Source of the DNA: Chitinophaga agrisoli
Lineage (GTDB): Bacteria > Bacteroidota > Bacteroidia > Chitinophagales > Chitinophagaceae
Assembly: GCF_008386695.1 (NCBI RefSeq)
Contig: NZ_VUOC01000002.1
Location: forward strand, 248,001 to 312,000
Length of the DNA: 64,000 nt
Direction: 5' to 3'
Position 1 is the stretch's first letter. The number at the start of each line of letters is the position of its first letter. The notes under the pieces were generated by a model. The model was not told where the DNA came from and did not search any database. It saw only the letters and a program-made list of their open reading frames with translations. A program made the position numbers and the translations under genes. Below are positions 44,565-54,792 of the stretch, in pieces.

Positions 44565-45362
44565 TCAATGAATCACCTTTGGTAATACACGCTCCAGCTC
44601 ATCCACGCTGGTAACAACCTTAGCTATACGCCCTTCTTTATTAACAATGACATGGGTTGGATAAAGGCCGACCTGTAAGGTGTCTTCCATATAACGCTGT
44701 GGTACCGAGGCGACCTGATAGTTAAACGTCTTCTTTTTCAAAAAAGCGCGCAGTTCGGTTTCTGTATCGAAGGCCAGGCTTAAAAAAAGCACATCATCCC
44801 GGTTGCTGTATTTGCTCACCAATTGGTTTAGCCGGGGCATTTCCTGTACGCAGGCCCAGCAATGGACAAACCAGCATTTTAAAAATACGGTTTTACCCAG
44901 CATCGTCTCATTCGTATACAATTTGCCATTTATATCCCGGAAATTAAATGCGGGCAGCTTTTGCCCTTCCCGCTTATACTCTCCGTAGTATTCCTCCCCT
45001 ATCTGGCCTAATGTATGGATGAGAGAAATGTCCGTTGAATCCGGGACCCTATACAATAGATATGCATTTGATGAATCTGCGGTATGCAGCCGTAAGGGTA
45101 AGTACTTACCAGAGCTGAGGGTTTTAAGGAACTGCTCTTTGCTAATCTCATTTGCGGCGGTATCATAGGCGGTAAGATCTTCTGCTAATCTCAGATGATC
45201 CCTTTTATAGTATAATATGCCACCCACACCATACAGGATCGCCTCGGGATTGCCGATTACTTTCATTTCGCTTAGTTTCGTTCCGGCTGAGGATGGCGAA
45301 CACGCACAAAAATACAAAGCTCCGAACAGCAGTAAGCCTATCGTCACTAAACGGGTACGCAT
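44565..45362 (-). CDS. TlpA-like thioredoxin-fold lipoprotein
   Basis: The 265-residue protein has a lipoprotein signal (LYFCAC, near residue 22), a 110-residue N-terminal region, and a thioredoxin-fold domain (about 125-265) starting PAFNFRDINGKLY. The redox motif is CWAC (FVHCWACVQEMP), and LYPTHVIVNKEGRI supplies the cis-proline-like turn and last strands. It probably reduces disulfides in the periplasm or at the outer membrane, as TlpA/ResA-like proteins do. ATG 45362 is used because the extension to 45410 would bury the signal. Confidence 0.8.
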   Translation of the reverse strand: MRTRLVTIGLLLFGALYFCACSPSSAGTKLSEMKVIGNPEAILYGVGGILYYKRDHLRLAEDLTAYDTAANEISKEQFLKTLSSGKYLPLRLHTADSSNAYLLYRVPDSTDISLIHTLGQIGEEYYGEYKREGQKLPAFNFRDINGKLYTNETMLGKTVFLKCWFVHCWACVQEMPRLNQLVSKYSNRDDVLFLSLAFDTETELRAFLKKKTFNYQVASVPQRYMEDTLQVGLYPTHVIVNKEGRIAKVVTSVDELERVLPKVIH

Positions 45363-45451
45363 TGTATACTGTTTGGCGCAGCTTATAATCAATTGGAGAT
45401 AATGTTCCATAGTACCAATGTAAAAAAATTCTTTTACATTGGCTAACTGTC

Positions 45452-45673
45452 TTATTGTTTGTTGTTCAAATACCGCTCTATCGCCAATCCAACGGCTTTT
45501 GACTTTTCAGTTTCCTTATCTTTTCCATCTTCAAACCAGTGATTGGCGCCTTCATTATCCTGTTTAAGCAGCAAATATATTTTGCCCTCCGGAAGGTCAA
45601 CGGTAAAATGATCATTTTCCTGCTCTGTTACCTGCAGGTCTTGCTGCTGATACTGGATCTGAAATGTGTTCAT
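45452..45673 (-). CDS. Small conserved-looking hypothetical protein
   Basis: The 73-residue soluble protein has an N-terminal beta hairpin region (FQIQYQQQDLQVTEQ, FTVDLPEGKIYLLLKQD) and a C-terminal amphipathic helix (KSKAVGLAIERYLNN). It is acidic and lacks a signal. I do not recognise a named family. It lies alone between a TlpA-like gene and the GH95-GH110 gene. Confidence 0.55.
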   Translation of the reverse strand: MNTFQIQYQQQDLQVTEQENDHFTVDLPEGKIYLLLKQDNEGANHWFEDGKDKETEKSKAVGLAIERYLNNKQ

Positions 45674-45790
45674 GTGCCATAAGGTTTGGTACGCCCTATA
45701 GCCTCCAATATTCGCACCAAGCAGGCAAAACTCCCTGCCAATACGGGAATGTTCATTACTGCCGGGGTTGGCCTGCTACAGATTGGGGAA

Positions 45791-48700
45791 TTATTTTGTT
45801 TGCAGTCGGTTATTGCTGATGGTGACCTGGGTGCAGTCTTTTAGCTGTACCAGCTCATCTGCCTGTTTTACCGCAGCGGTTGTTTGAATGGTGTTGTTCT
45901 CTATGCGGACATGGGAAGTGTTTTTTGCAGCGAGCAACACGTTTCCTTTCAAGATAAAATCATTGTTGCTGATCCGGATATTGCTGTGTACCGCCCGGGG
46001 ACCGTTTACTGTATTTTCCGGGTGAATGCTGATGGCCGGCTCGCCGCAGGCGTTAAAGGTATTGTGGCTGATGGTCACATCTGTTACCGGGCCAGACTCA
46101 AACCAGTTCTCTCCATCATCATTAATAGCAATACCACTCATGTGTGTATGATCCAGTGTATTATGATCTATCATCACCGGGCGTTTGCTGGTGACTAAGA
46201 TGCCCCTGGTGGGTATACGGGTAATGGTGGAATGGTGGATCCATACCTGGGGGGTGGCGGTGGTGTTCTCTATTACCTGGCCTGCGGCGGCGGCTTTTGT
46301 GAGCGGCTGTTGCAGGGTTAAGATCCATTCTTTATCGTTTACCTGTTTTACTGCTGCCACGCGGTTATTTTCTACCGGCTGCAGGCTTTGCGGGTTTACC
46401 AGGGTGATGCTGTCCTGCGGCGCAAATGCGGGAAAGCCAAAGGTTTGCGGATGCATAAATTGCACCTGTAGCTTATCAGGGGCTAATAGCTTTGTGATCT
46501 TCAGGTGCGTGCCATGTATATTGATCGCATCATCATTAGCGGCGGAGAGGTAGGCATTATTCACGGTGATCTTACCGCTGCAGCCGGAAAAATGCAGGAT
46601 ATCTGCCCAGGCGGCGCAGGTGCGGCCGGAGTTATCTCCGGGCTTTACGGTGATGTTATCCATGGTAAGATCATGGCAATACTGGCTTACTACGCCCATA
46701 CCATGCATAAAATTAATGCGGAGATCCTTTAACGTGATATTGCGGCTATAGCGCATAAAGATACCGGCACAATCGCGGCTTACATCGCGGTTCTGGTAGG
46801 TGCAGCCTGTTTTAAAACCCGGGTCTTTCCGGAACCAGATGCGCACGGTGCTATCTTTTTGCACGGCAAAACGGAGGTCTTCCGTGTTGATCTCCTTACG
46901 GGAAAGATCATTGGCTGCGGGGTCCCATACCTGCCAGTAACTGCCGGGCTGGTAGCTCCAGCCCTCGCCTATCCAGGTGAGCAGACTATCGCTGATACGG
47001 TATTTTGAATCCGGATGGATCTTAACATCCGCATAATTATCTGCGGTGGATACTACGGTCATTTCTGAGACAGTGGGCCGCTGGTAGTCATAGGTAAGCC
47101 CATCCAGGGTGATATCATGGCCGCCATTCACGAAGGTCTCTATCATCTTGCCACGGAGCATACAGGTAGCGCCGCTGCCGGTAACCTGTACCGCCTCGCA
47201 GCTATCGAACAATAGCGCAATGGCCTTTGGCTCATAAGGCAGGTCGTTGGTGTTGGAGATATGTAACGGCTTTTTGATGGCCTGGTCCGGGAAGAAGTCG
47301 TAGCGGCCGGGTGCAAAGCTAAGCTTTACGGGTTGTGCTGCTGTACCTTTTGCCATCAGCATCAATGATCCGTGAAAAGCGCCGGGGGCCACTACCTGCA
47401 CGGCATCACCGGCCTGCAGGATGAGCTGATTAAGCGGCACAAAACTTTTCCATGCCTGGCCAGCAGCCAAACCGTTGTGCTGATCATCTCCCTTAGCGGG
47501 ATCGATGTAGTAAGTGGTTTTACCGCGGGAAGTCTTCCGGTCTTTGGCCGCCGGATAGCTGTCCGTGACCGCGGTAAGGGTATATGACTGACCTGCCTTT
47601 GTAGGAAAAACATACAGGATGGTATTGCGTCCCTCAACAGCGGTAGGCATATAAGGACCTTCCAGCGCATTGGGTGTTCTCAGGCTACAAGTGCCGCCGC
47701 TGTTAGAGCGGATAGTCAGTTTGGTTATCTGCCCGTTCTCCCACTGCATGTTGGTGATCTCAAAATTACCGCGGGCGCGTAATCCTTTTACCTGTCCGCT
47801 GCTCCATGCCTGCGGCAGAGCGGGTATTAGCTGGATCTCGCCGGCCTGGCTTTGCAGCAGCATTTCCGTTACGGCGGCCACATAACCAAAATTACCGTCT
47901 ATCTGGAAAGGCGGATGCGCGCAGAACAGGTTGGCATATAAACCGCCGCCCTGGTCATAGTTTACGCCAGCGCCGCCTACCGGGTGGAAGAAATTGCGGA
48001 GGATGCGGTAGGCATGATCTCCATCCTGCAAACGCGCCCAGAAATTCATTTTCCAGGCCATGGACCAGCCGGTGGACTCATCTCCCCTGGCTTCCAGGCT
48101 TACCCTGGCTGCCTGCGCCAGCTCCGGCGTTTGGGTAACGCTGATCTGCCGGCCGGGATGCAGGGCAAACAGGTGGGATACGTGGCGGTGTTTATCCGTG
48201 GGATCGTCCCGGTCTGTTTCCCATTCCTGCAGCTGTCCCCATTTACCTATTTTAGGTTTAAGCAAATGTTGCTGAAGATCTGCTACATGATCCCGGTAAT
48301 CTTTATCAATCGCTAAAAGATCCGCTGCTTCTATGTAATTAGTGAAGAGGTCATAAATGATCTCCTGGTCATGCGTTACGCCATCTTCCGTAGGGCCATG
48401 TTCCGGCGACCAGCCCATGGGGGCCACCAGCGTGCCATCCGGACGGCGCTTCAGGTGATCGTCCCAGAAGTTCACGATCTCTTTTAAGATGGGATAAGCA
48501 AAGTTCCGGAGATAATCCTTATCCTTTGTAAAGGCATAATGTTCCCAGATACCCTGCATATACCAGGCGCTGCCGGGCGTATTCCATTTAAAGCTGGAGC
48601 CGCCAAAGATATTGTTCTCCGTTTTTACCGTCCAGCCACGCACACCGGGATATTCTTTTACCGTGCTTTCATGTTTTACGGCGCGCATGCTGTTAATGTA

Positions 48701-49807
48701 ATCCAGGTAAGGAATATGGCATTCAGAGAGGTTAGCCGGCTCTGCCAGCCAGTAGTTCATCTGTATGTTGATGTTGGAATGGTAATCGCATCTCCAGGGC
48801 GGGTTATTGCTATCGTTCCACATACCCTGCAGGTTGGCGGGCAGGCCGCCCTTGCGGGAAGAGCTGATGAGCAGGTAGCGGCCGTACTGGAACTGCAATG
48901 CTTCCAGGTTATGATCCGGGGCGGATGCGTTATTCAGCAAACGCTGGTGTGTAGGCAGCTGTAAAGCGCCGGGATCTGTTGCGCCCAGGCGCAGGGATAC
49001 GCGGTTGAATAATTGCTGATAATCTGCGGTGTGCGCCTGTAGCAGCTGCTGATAGGTTTTGCTGGCAGCGGCGGTCAATGACCGCTTTATTTTGTTGACG
49101 GGGTCTTCGCCTCTCCAGTGTTGTTCGCGTTTGTTACTGTAATTGGTGGCGGCGGAGAAGAGTATTGTAAAGCTGTCTGCCTGTTTCACCTGTAGCACCC
49201 AGCCATCATTGGCGTCTTGCGTGGCAGTAACGGCGCCCTGCGCTGTTATTACCCGGGCGGCAGCGGCATAGGCCAAGCCATTGTCCAATTTGCCCGTCAT
49301 GTTAAGGGTAGCATCTGCGCCGGTAATGGTACCGCTGTGGGCATCCTTTAACCGGATAGTAGCGTTATATTGTCCTTTTTTGCTGGCGGTAAAACGTAAT
49401 ACCATCACATTACCGGGAAAGCTGGAGAAGTACTCGCGCTTCCAGGTTACGCCGCCGGTGGTAAAGGCCACCTGCTGTACGGCTCTGCTGATATCCAGCT
49501 GCCGGCGATAGTCCACCGGTACAGGCGCGCTGGTATCCATGCCGTTAAAACGGATCAACAGGTCGCCCAGGTCCTGGTAGGCCCCGGTCTCTTCTTCATC
49601 GCCCGTCCAGAGGCTGAGCTCATTTAACTGGATCCGCTCCTGCCCCAGGCCGCCAAAGACCATACCGCCTATACGTCCGTTGCCCATAGGATAGGCGTCT
49701 GTCATCCAGGCGGCGGCGGGTTTTGTGTCCCATAATTCCAGGCTTTGCTGCGCTTGTGCGGTTAATTGTAACAGTACCAGGCTTACGGCTAAAAGTAGTC
49801 CCCTCAT
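45791..49807 (-). CDS. GH95 alpha-fucosidase fused to GH110-like alpha-galactosidase
   Basis: This 1338-residue secreted enzyme has a signal peptide (1-19) and two catalytic regions. Residues 20 to about 745 are GH95: N-terminal PMGNGRIGGMVFGG, the Asn pair in SNINIQMNYW (about 343-347), the glutamate in SPEHGPTEDGVTHDQEI (about 466) and the aspartate in QIDGNFGY (about 632). Residues about 760-1338 form a right-handed beta-helix resembling GH110: ISNTNDLPYEP, CAAWADILHFSGCSG and ANDDAINIHGTHL (about 1092). GH95 removes alpha-1,2-fucose and GH110 alpha-1,3-galactose, so one chain could strip B-type blood-group-like or similar plant/algal glycans. It follows susC-susD but after an internal terminator. 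Confidence 0.85.
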   Translation of the reverse strand: MRGLLLAVSLVLLQLTAQAQQSLELWDTKPAAAWMTDAYPMGNGRIGGMVFGGLGQERIQLNELSLWTGDEEETGAYQDLGDLLIRFNGMDTSAPVPVDYRRQLDISRAVQQVAFTTGGVTWKREYFSSFPGNVMVLRFTASKKGQYNATIRLKDAHSGTITGADATLNMTGKLDNGLAYAAAARVITAQGAVTATQDANDGWVLQVKQADSFTILFSAATNYSNKREQHWRGEDPVNKIKRSLTAAASKTYQQLLQAHTADYQQLFNRVSLRLGATDPGALQLPTHQRLLNNASAPDHNLEALQFQYGRYLLISSSRKGGLPANLQGMWNDSNNPPWRCDYHSNINIQMNYWLAEPANLSECHIPYLDYINSMRAVKHESTVKEYPGVRGWTVKTENNIFGGSSFKWNTPGSAWYMQGIWEHYAFTKDKDYLRNFAYPILKEIVNFWDDHLKRRPDGTLVAPMGWSPEHGPTEDGVTHDQEIIYDLFTNYIEAADLLAIDKDYRDHVADLQQHLLKPKIGKWGQLQEWETDRDDPTDKHRHVSHLFALHPGRQISVTQTPELAQAARVSLEARGDESTGWSMAWKMNFWARLQDGDHAYRILRNFFHPVGGAGVNYDQGGGLYANLFCAHPPFQIDGNFGYVAAVTEMLLQSQAGEIQLIPALPQAWSSGQVKGLRARGNFEITNMQWENGQITKLTIRSNSGGTCSLRTPNALEGPYMPTAVEGRNTILYVFPTKAGQSYTLTAVTDSYPAAKDRKTSRGKTTYYIDPAKGDDQHNGLAAGQAWKSFVPLNQLILQAGDAVQVVAPGAFHGSLMLMAKGTAAQPVKLSFAPGRYDFFPDQAIKKPLHISNTNDLPYEPKAIALLFDSCEAVQVTGSGATCMLRGKMIETFVNGGHDITLDGLTYDYQRPTVSEMTVVSTADNYADVKIHPDSKYRISDSLLTWIGEGWSYQPGSYWQVWDPAANDLSRKEINTEDLRFAVQKDSTVRIWFRKDPGFKTGCTYQNRDVSRDCAGIFMRYSRNITLKDLRINFMHGMGVVSQYCHDLTMDNITVKPGDNSGRTCAAWADILHFSGCSGKITVNNAYLSAANDDAINIHGTHLKITKLLAPDKLQVQFMHPQTFGFPAFAPQDSITLVNPQSLQPVENNRVAAVKQVNDKEWILTLQQPLTKAAAAGQVIENTTATPQVWIHHSTITRIPTRGILVTSKRPVMIDHNTLDHTHMSGIAINDDGENWFESGPVTDVTISHNTFNACGEPAISIHPENTVNGPRAVHSNIRISNNDFILKGNVLLAAKNTSHVRIENNTIQTTAAVKQADELVQLKDCTQVTISNNRLQTK

Positions 49808-49831
49808 AAGTGAAATGCTTATTTAACGGAT

Positions 49832-49877
49832 AAAAAAGAGATTTGCCTCCCAAGGGAAAGCAGGGAGGCAAATCTCT
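49832..49877 (-). terminator. Intercistronic terminator between susD and the fusion glycosidase
   Basis: On the minus strand AGAGATTTGCCTCCC and GGGAGGCAAATCTCT form a perfect 15-bp stem (49877-49863 with 49851-49837), followed directly by six T. It would let most transcripts stop after susD and give the enzyme lower expression. Confidence 0.85.
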
Positions 49878-49895
49878 ACATAAAAATCAACTAAA

Positions 49896-51383
49896 TCAAT
49901 AACCCTCATTCTGGATCAGTACCGGCGCGTTCCTGTCCACCTCTATCTGCGGCAGGGGCCAGTACTCAAACTGTGAGCGGTAGATGGTTTTCAGGTTGGG
50001 CGTGAGCGGGTTCTGTACAAAACCGTTCAGCGTTTGCTGTGCAATGCCCCAGCGGCGCAGGTCAAAATAACGCAGGCCTTCCAGCGCAAACTCCACGCGC
50101 CTTTCATGGCGGATACGCTCGCGCATATCTGCCTGGCTCAATCCTGCGGGCAGGACGGGCATATTAACACCTGGCCTGGCGCGTACCTCATTTACCTGCT
50201 GGTATACGCTGGCATCGGGGCCGGCTACTTCATTCTGCGCTTCCGCATACATCAGTTTTATATCCGCATAGCGCAGCCATACATAATCCTGGTCGTCCAG
50301 CATACCGGGTTGCGGGTTTATGAGTTTGGGATCCAGCCATTTCTTAGCGGGGTAATAACCCTTGGTCCAGTTGTTCACACCGGGTGTACCCACTGTACCG
50401 GGGAAAGGCCAGCCTTGCGCCGGCGTATCACCGGGGAAGAAGAAGCTCATGGTCTTGCGGGGATCGTTGGCTTCATATTCATCGATCATATCCTGTGTAC
50501 CTTGCAGGTCCTTATAACCGGAACCAATGATCACCGTAGTGATGGCGAATTCATGCGGCACAGAAGGCGCCTGGAACTGGATGGAGAACATGATCTCCGG
50601 GCTGGAGCGCTGGTCCGGTTTATAGAAATTACCGTCATATGTGCTGTTGAGGGCAAACAGACCGTCATCTATGATGGTTTTTGCCAGGGCGGCTGCTTCC
50701 GGGAACTTCTTTTCAAACATGAGCACGCGCACCTTCATACCCTGGGCAGAAGCTTTTACTACATGACCGCTGGTGTATTTAGCGGCGGGAAGGCCGCTGA
50801 TGGCCTGATCCAGGTCTGCTTCGATCAGCTTGAGTATTTCTGCGCGGGGAGATTTGGCCACTTTTTGCTTAAAGTCAGTTATGGCCAGCGGATCCTCTGT
50901 AACCAGGGGCACGTTACCATAGGTCTGGGCCAGCATAAAGTAGTGGAAGGCGCGTATAAAATAGGCTTCGCCTTTGTACTGGTTCAGCTTATCACCGCTT
51001 AATACCTTTTCCACATTGGCCAGGAAGCTGTTGGAAGCGGCAATACCTTTATAACACAGGACGTACAGGCTCTGATCATTGGAAGTGGGAAATCCGCCCA
51101 CAGTAGATGTAAGGCCTGCGGTAAGGGACTGTTGCGCCCCTCCCTGGTTGTTTTGCGTGAAGCTGTTATCACTGAAGCTGTCCCACCACATGGGCGCAAA
51201 AACGCTTACCTGCCCGTTGGGGCCATATAAGGTAGCATACAAACCTGTGAGCGCCAGGTCCGCGTCGCCCTCTGTTTTCCAAAAGACCTTGGTGGATAGT
51301 TTATCAGGCGTCGTGAGATCCAGCTTTTTACACGCGGTAGCGCAAATGGCGGCTATGATCAGTAAATGCAAATATCTTTTCAT
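49896..51383 (-). CDS. SusD/RagB family outer-membrane lipoprotein
   Basis: The 495-residue protein has a lipoprotein signal (ICATACKKLDL) and the SusD landmarks: FWKTEGDADLALTGLYATLY near the N-terminus, the TPR-like segment YKGEAYFIRAFHYFMLAQTYGNVPLVTE, and the C-terminal RRVEFALEGLRYFDLRRWG. It binds glycan at the cell surface as the lid of the SusC channel. It lies 12 bp after susC and completes the transport pair of this utilisation locus. Confidence 0.93.
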   Translation of the reverse strand: MKRYLHLLIIAAICATACKKLDLTTPDKLSTKVFWKTEGDADLALTGLYATLYGPNGQVSVFAPMWWDSFSDNSFTQNNQGGAQQSLTAGLTSTVGGFPTSNDQSLYVLCYKGIAASNSFLANVEKVLSGDKLNQYKGEAYFIRAFHYFMLAQTYGNVPLVTEDPLAITDFKQKVAKSPRAEILKLIEADLDQAISGLPAAKYTSGHVVKASAQGMKVRVLMFEKKFPEAAALAKTIIDDGLFALNSTYDGNFYKPDQRSSPEIMFSIQFQAPSVPHEFAITTVIIGSGYKDLQGTQDMIDEYEANDPRKTMSFFFPGDTPAQGWPFPGTVGTPGVNNWTKGYYPAKKWLDPKLINPQPGMLDDQDYVWLRYADIKLMYAEAQNEVAGPDASVYQQVNEVRARPGVNMPVLPAGLSQADMRERIRHERRVEFALEGLRYFDLRRWGIAQQTLNGFVQNPLTPNLKTIYRSQFEYWPLPQIEVDRNAPVLIQNEGY

Positions 51384-51395
51384 GCTGTATACAAA

Positions 51396-54300
51396 TTAAA
51401 ATTGAACAGAGGCTCCAAAAGTGAATGTGCGGTTCTGCGGATAGTTGGCGAAGCCATACCAGGCATCCGGCTTATTGTTGATGTCCAGCCTTTCAGGATC
51501 TACACCCACTTTCAGTGGCGTAAATACCGCCAGGTTGTCTATAGCAACATACACGCGCACAGAACGTACGCCTTTCAGCAAGCCCAATGGCACTGTATAA
51601 CCCACCTGCACATTCTTGATGCGCATAAAGCTGGCGTTGAACAGGTAATAAGAAGAATTGATGTTGGTGATCTTGGGATACCCGTAGAAACCCATATAGA
51701 GCTTAGGTTTGGTCTGGGACGGATGCTCAGGCGTCCAGCGGTCTACCCAATCCGTAGTAGGCATAGCGCCCTGTGCAAAGGGATCCACGCCCCATTTACT
51801 GAGATACAGTTTATTGCCATAGGAGCCATACAGCTGTATGCTGGCGTCAAAATTGCCCCAGTTGGCGCCCATGGTATAAGAGTATTCAAATTTGGGATAC
51901 TGTCCTTCAAAGATGGAACGGTCATTTGCATTCACTGTCTTATCGCCGTTCACGTCCTTGTAGCGGATATCGCCGGGAGTGGGCACACCGCCCAGGGAAG
52001 ACTGGTCCGGCGCAGCGTCGATCTCCTGCTGGTTCTGGAAAATGCCGTCCATGGTTTGCAGGTACAGGGAGTTGATGGGATAGCCGTTACGCATGATGGT
52101 CTGTCCATCAGGGCCACCGATCTCGTCTGCGCCAAAAGATACCAGTTTGTTACGGTATAACTGGAAATTGGCCACTGCATAGTAGTTAAATTTCTTACCC
52201 ACTTTATCTGACCAGCGCAGGCTGAATTCTACCCCTTTATTGCTTACCGCGCCATTGTTCACGATAGGTGCGCTCACGCCCAGGGCCTGCGGCACCTGTG
52301 ACTGGCGCAGGATGTTATAGGTATATTTATTGAACCAGTCAAAAGTAAAGGTCATGCGGTTGTCCAGGGCGGTCATGTCCAAACCGATATCCGTCATACG
52401 CGTGGTTTCCCAGGTAAGGTTGGGATCTACCAGGTTATTGGGAATAAAACCGGACAGGATACCTGTAGCGAATGCATAATTGGTTTGGGTCAGTGTAGGC
52501 TGGTAAGGATACTCGCCTATGTTCTGGTTACCCAGGCGGCCCCATGAACCACGGATCTTGAGGTCATTCAGCCATTTCACATCCGCCAGGAAACTTTCCC
52601 TGGAGATACGCCATGCGCCGGAGAAGGACTCGTATAAACCCCAGCGGCTATCGGCCGGCAGGCGGGATGTTCCGTCATAACGCAGGCTCATACCAAACAG
52701 GTATTTATCATCAAACCCGTAGTTCAGGTTACCATATGCAGAGTGGATGACCCACTGCCTGGAGCTACCGTCATTTGTCTGACCGTTGGCAGCGCCCGCG
52801 GTCAATTCCTGTAACTGGTTGGTAGGATAACCGATACGGTTGGCGTTTATCCAGTTATAGCTATATACTTCCTGCTGTCCGCCGGCTAATACCGTCAGGT
52901 CATGTTTGCCGATTGTTTTATGATAGTTCAGCTGGCTGTAGAGGGTAGAATGCGATTCATCCCATTGTTTCTGCTCCAGGCCGGGTGTACCTATATCTGC
53001 ATTGCGGCTAAAAGACATGTCGCTGTACAGGTACATGGGGATGGTGGGGCGGAAGGTCTTCGCCTTATCGAGGGTATAGTAGATACCACCGCGGTTCTCC
53101 CATCTCAGACCCGGCAGCACGTCAACATCCAGGGAGATATTACCCTGTACATAATAGTTGGGATTTGCGGTGCGCACGGTGGAAGTGAGCACAGGATTCT
53201 TGTTGCCCAGCTCCCGGTCGTAAGCCTTGGTGATCCAAAGGCCATCCGGCGTTTGAGCCGGGTACAGGGGAGACTGCGCCAGGGCGGAAATATACAGGTC
53301 TGTAGGCCCGTTATACGGGAATTTACGGTCGCCATAGCGGAACTGGATATTGGTACCCAGGGTCACGCGCTTGTGCACATGGGAGGTAAGGCCCAGGGAT
53401 ACGGTATATTTTTTATAGTCAAACCCTTTCATGGTGCCCGGCTGGTCTGTATAACCCAGGCCCAGGCTATAGGTAGTTTGTTCATTACCGCCGCTCAGGT
53501 TCAGGTAATGGTTCTGTACCACCGCGGAGCCAAACATATCCTTGAGCCAGTCATGGTTGGGATATTTTACACGGTCAGTGGCGTTCTTATACAGGTCTAT
53601 CTGTTCCTGTGTATAGATAGGCGCGTTGCCTGAATTAAGCTCTGCTTCGTTCAGCATCTCCATGTAGGTAGCGGAGTTGGTGATCAGTTTTGGCAGGCGG
53701 GTGGCGTTGGCGATGCCCAGGTTATAATTATAGGTAAGCGAGAATTTGCCGGGGTTGCCTTTTTTGGTCTTTACCACGATCACGCCATTGGCGCCCCGGG
53801 AACCATAGATGGCAGCGGCAGATGCATCCTTTAACACGTTTACTGATTCTATGTCGTTAGGATTGATCACAGACAGGCTACCGGGTATACCATCCACAAT
53901 CACCAGCGGATCAGTACCCGCGCCGCTAAAAGTACCCAGGCCGCGGATCCGCAGCTTGATGGTCTCGTTACCGGGCTCCGCGGAGTTCTGTACCACAGAA
54001 AGGCCCGGTAATTGTCCCTGCAGCAGGGAGGTAGCATCTGTAGCCACGCGCCTGGTCAGCTCCTCTCCTTTTACGGAAACGATAGCGCTGGTGAGCGAGT
54101 GTTTAGCCTGGGTGGTATAACCTGTTACCACTACTTCTGTGAGCTTGCGGTCATCTTCTGCTAAGGAAACATTCACCACGCTCCTGTTATTTACCGGGAT
54201 CTCCTGGCGGGCAAAACCAATGAACCCAAACACCAGCACACCATTGCCATCCGGCAGGTTCAGGCTATAGGAGCCATCGTTAAGGCTGGCCGTGCCGGTA

Positions 54301-54770
54301 GTGGTACCTTTCAGCTGAATGGTAACGCCCTGCAGGGGAATACCCTTGCTGTCTGTAACGGTCCCTTTTACATTAAAGACGACTGTTTCCACCACGGTCT
54401 TGTGCTTGAGCGTGACCGTTTTTTTGTTGATGATGTAATCCAGCGGTTGTTTTTCAAAGATGGTTTTCAGCGCATCTGTAAACGCCACCTCTTTCATTGA
54501 TAATGATACCGGTGCGGCAGATTTGATCAGCTGTGTGCTGTAGAGAAAATCATAACCGGTTTGCTGCTGTATGGTAAACAGCACGTCTTCCAATGCGGCA
54601 TTGCGCACATCGATACTTACTTTCTGGTTCTGGGCATAGGTGCGTGTGCCGGCGCCCGCCTGCATGGCAGTGGCGAGCAGCAAAATACAAGCGAAGTGAA
54701 TAATACGCCGTAGTTTGATATAGGCATAACGCGGCCTCCCGAACATCTGCTCGGTAAAATTTTTACACAT
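51396..54770 (-). CDS. SusC/RagA TonB-dependent transporter with STN signalling domain
   Basis: The 1124-residue outer-membrane protein has a signal helix (about 22-45), an STN domain (about 48-105; NAALEDVLFTIQQQTGYDFLY), a carboxypeptidase-regulatory-like domain (about 118-200), a plug (VTGYTTQAKHSLTSAIVSV, then GSRGANGVIVVKTKKG) and a beta barrel to the terminal FTFGASVQF. The STN domain marks it as a transducer that talks to the FecR anti-sigma factor encoded just upstream. It imports oligosaccharides captured by the SusD partner. Confidence 0.93.
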   Translation of the reverse strand: MCKNFTEQMFGRPRYAYIKLRRIIHFACILLLATAMQAGAGTRTYAQNQKVSIDVRNAALEDVLFTIQQQTGYDFLYSTQLIKSAAPVSLSMKEVAFTDALKTIFEKQPLDYIINKKTVTLKHKTVVETVVFNVKGTVTDSKGIPLQGVTIQLKGTTTGTASLNDGSYSLNLPDGNGVLVFGFIGFARQEIPVNNRSVVNVSLAEDDRKLTEVVVTGYTTQAKHSLTSAIVSVKGEELTRRVATDATSLLQGQLPGLSVVQNSAEPGNETIKLRIRGLGTFSGAGTDPLVIVDGIPGSLSVINPNDIESVNVLKDASAAAIYGSRGANGVIVVKTKKGNPGKFSLTYNYNLGIANATRLPKLITNSATYMEMLNEAELNSGNAPIYTQEQIDLYKNATDRVKYPNHDWLKDMFGSAVVQNHYLNLSGGNEQTTYSLGLGYTDQPGTMKGFDYKKYTVSLGLTSHVHKRVTLGTNIQFRYGDRKFPYNGPTDLYISALAQSPLYPAQTPDGLWITKAYDRELGNKNPVLTSTVRTANPNYYVQGNISLDVDVLPGLRWENRGGIYYTLDKAKTFRPTIPMYLYSDMSFSRNADIGTPGLEQKQWDESHSTLYSQLNYHKTIGKHDLTVLAGGQQEVYSYNWINANRIGYPTNQLQELTAGAANGQTNDGSSRQWVIHSAYGNLNYGFDDKYLFGMSLRYDGTSRLPADSRWGLYESFSGAWRISRESFLADVKWLNDLKIRGSWGRLGNQNIGEYPYQPTLTQTNYAFATGILSGFIPNNLVDPNLTWETTRMTDIGLDMTALDNRMTFTFDWFNKYTYNILRQSQVPQALGVSAPIVNNGAVSNKGVEFSLRWSDKVGKKFNYYAVANFQLYRNKLVSFGADEIGGPDGQTIMRNGYPINSLYLQTMDGIFQNQQEIDAAPDQSSLGGVPTPGDIRYKDVNGDKTVNANDRSIFEGQYPKFEYSYTMGANWGNFDASIQLYGSYGNKLYLSKWGVDPFAQGAMPTTDWVDRWTPEHPSQTKPKLYMGFYGYPKITNINSSYYLFNASFMRIKNVQVGYTVPLGLLKGVRSVRVYVAIDNLAVFTPLKVGVDPERLDINNKPDAWYGFANYPQNRTFTFGASVQF

Positions 54771-54792
54771 TTGAACGTCAGGTTTAATTTAA

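Noticed and set aside
50034-51002. 322-codon plus-strand frame opposite susD
   Set aside because: Antisense to conserved SusD sequence and without recognisable features.
51366-52160. 264-codon plus-strand frame opposite susC
   Set aside because: It lies wholly antisense to a well-supported SusC gene, has no domain, and its residue use is that of a shadow frame.
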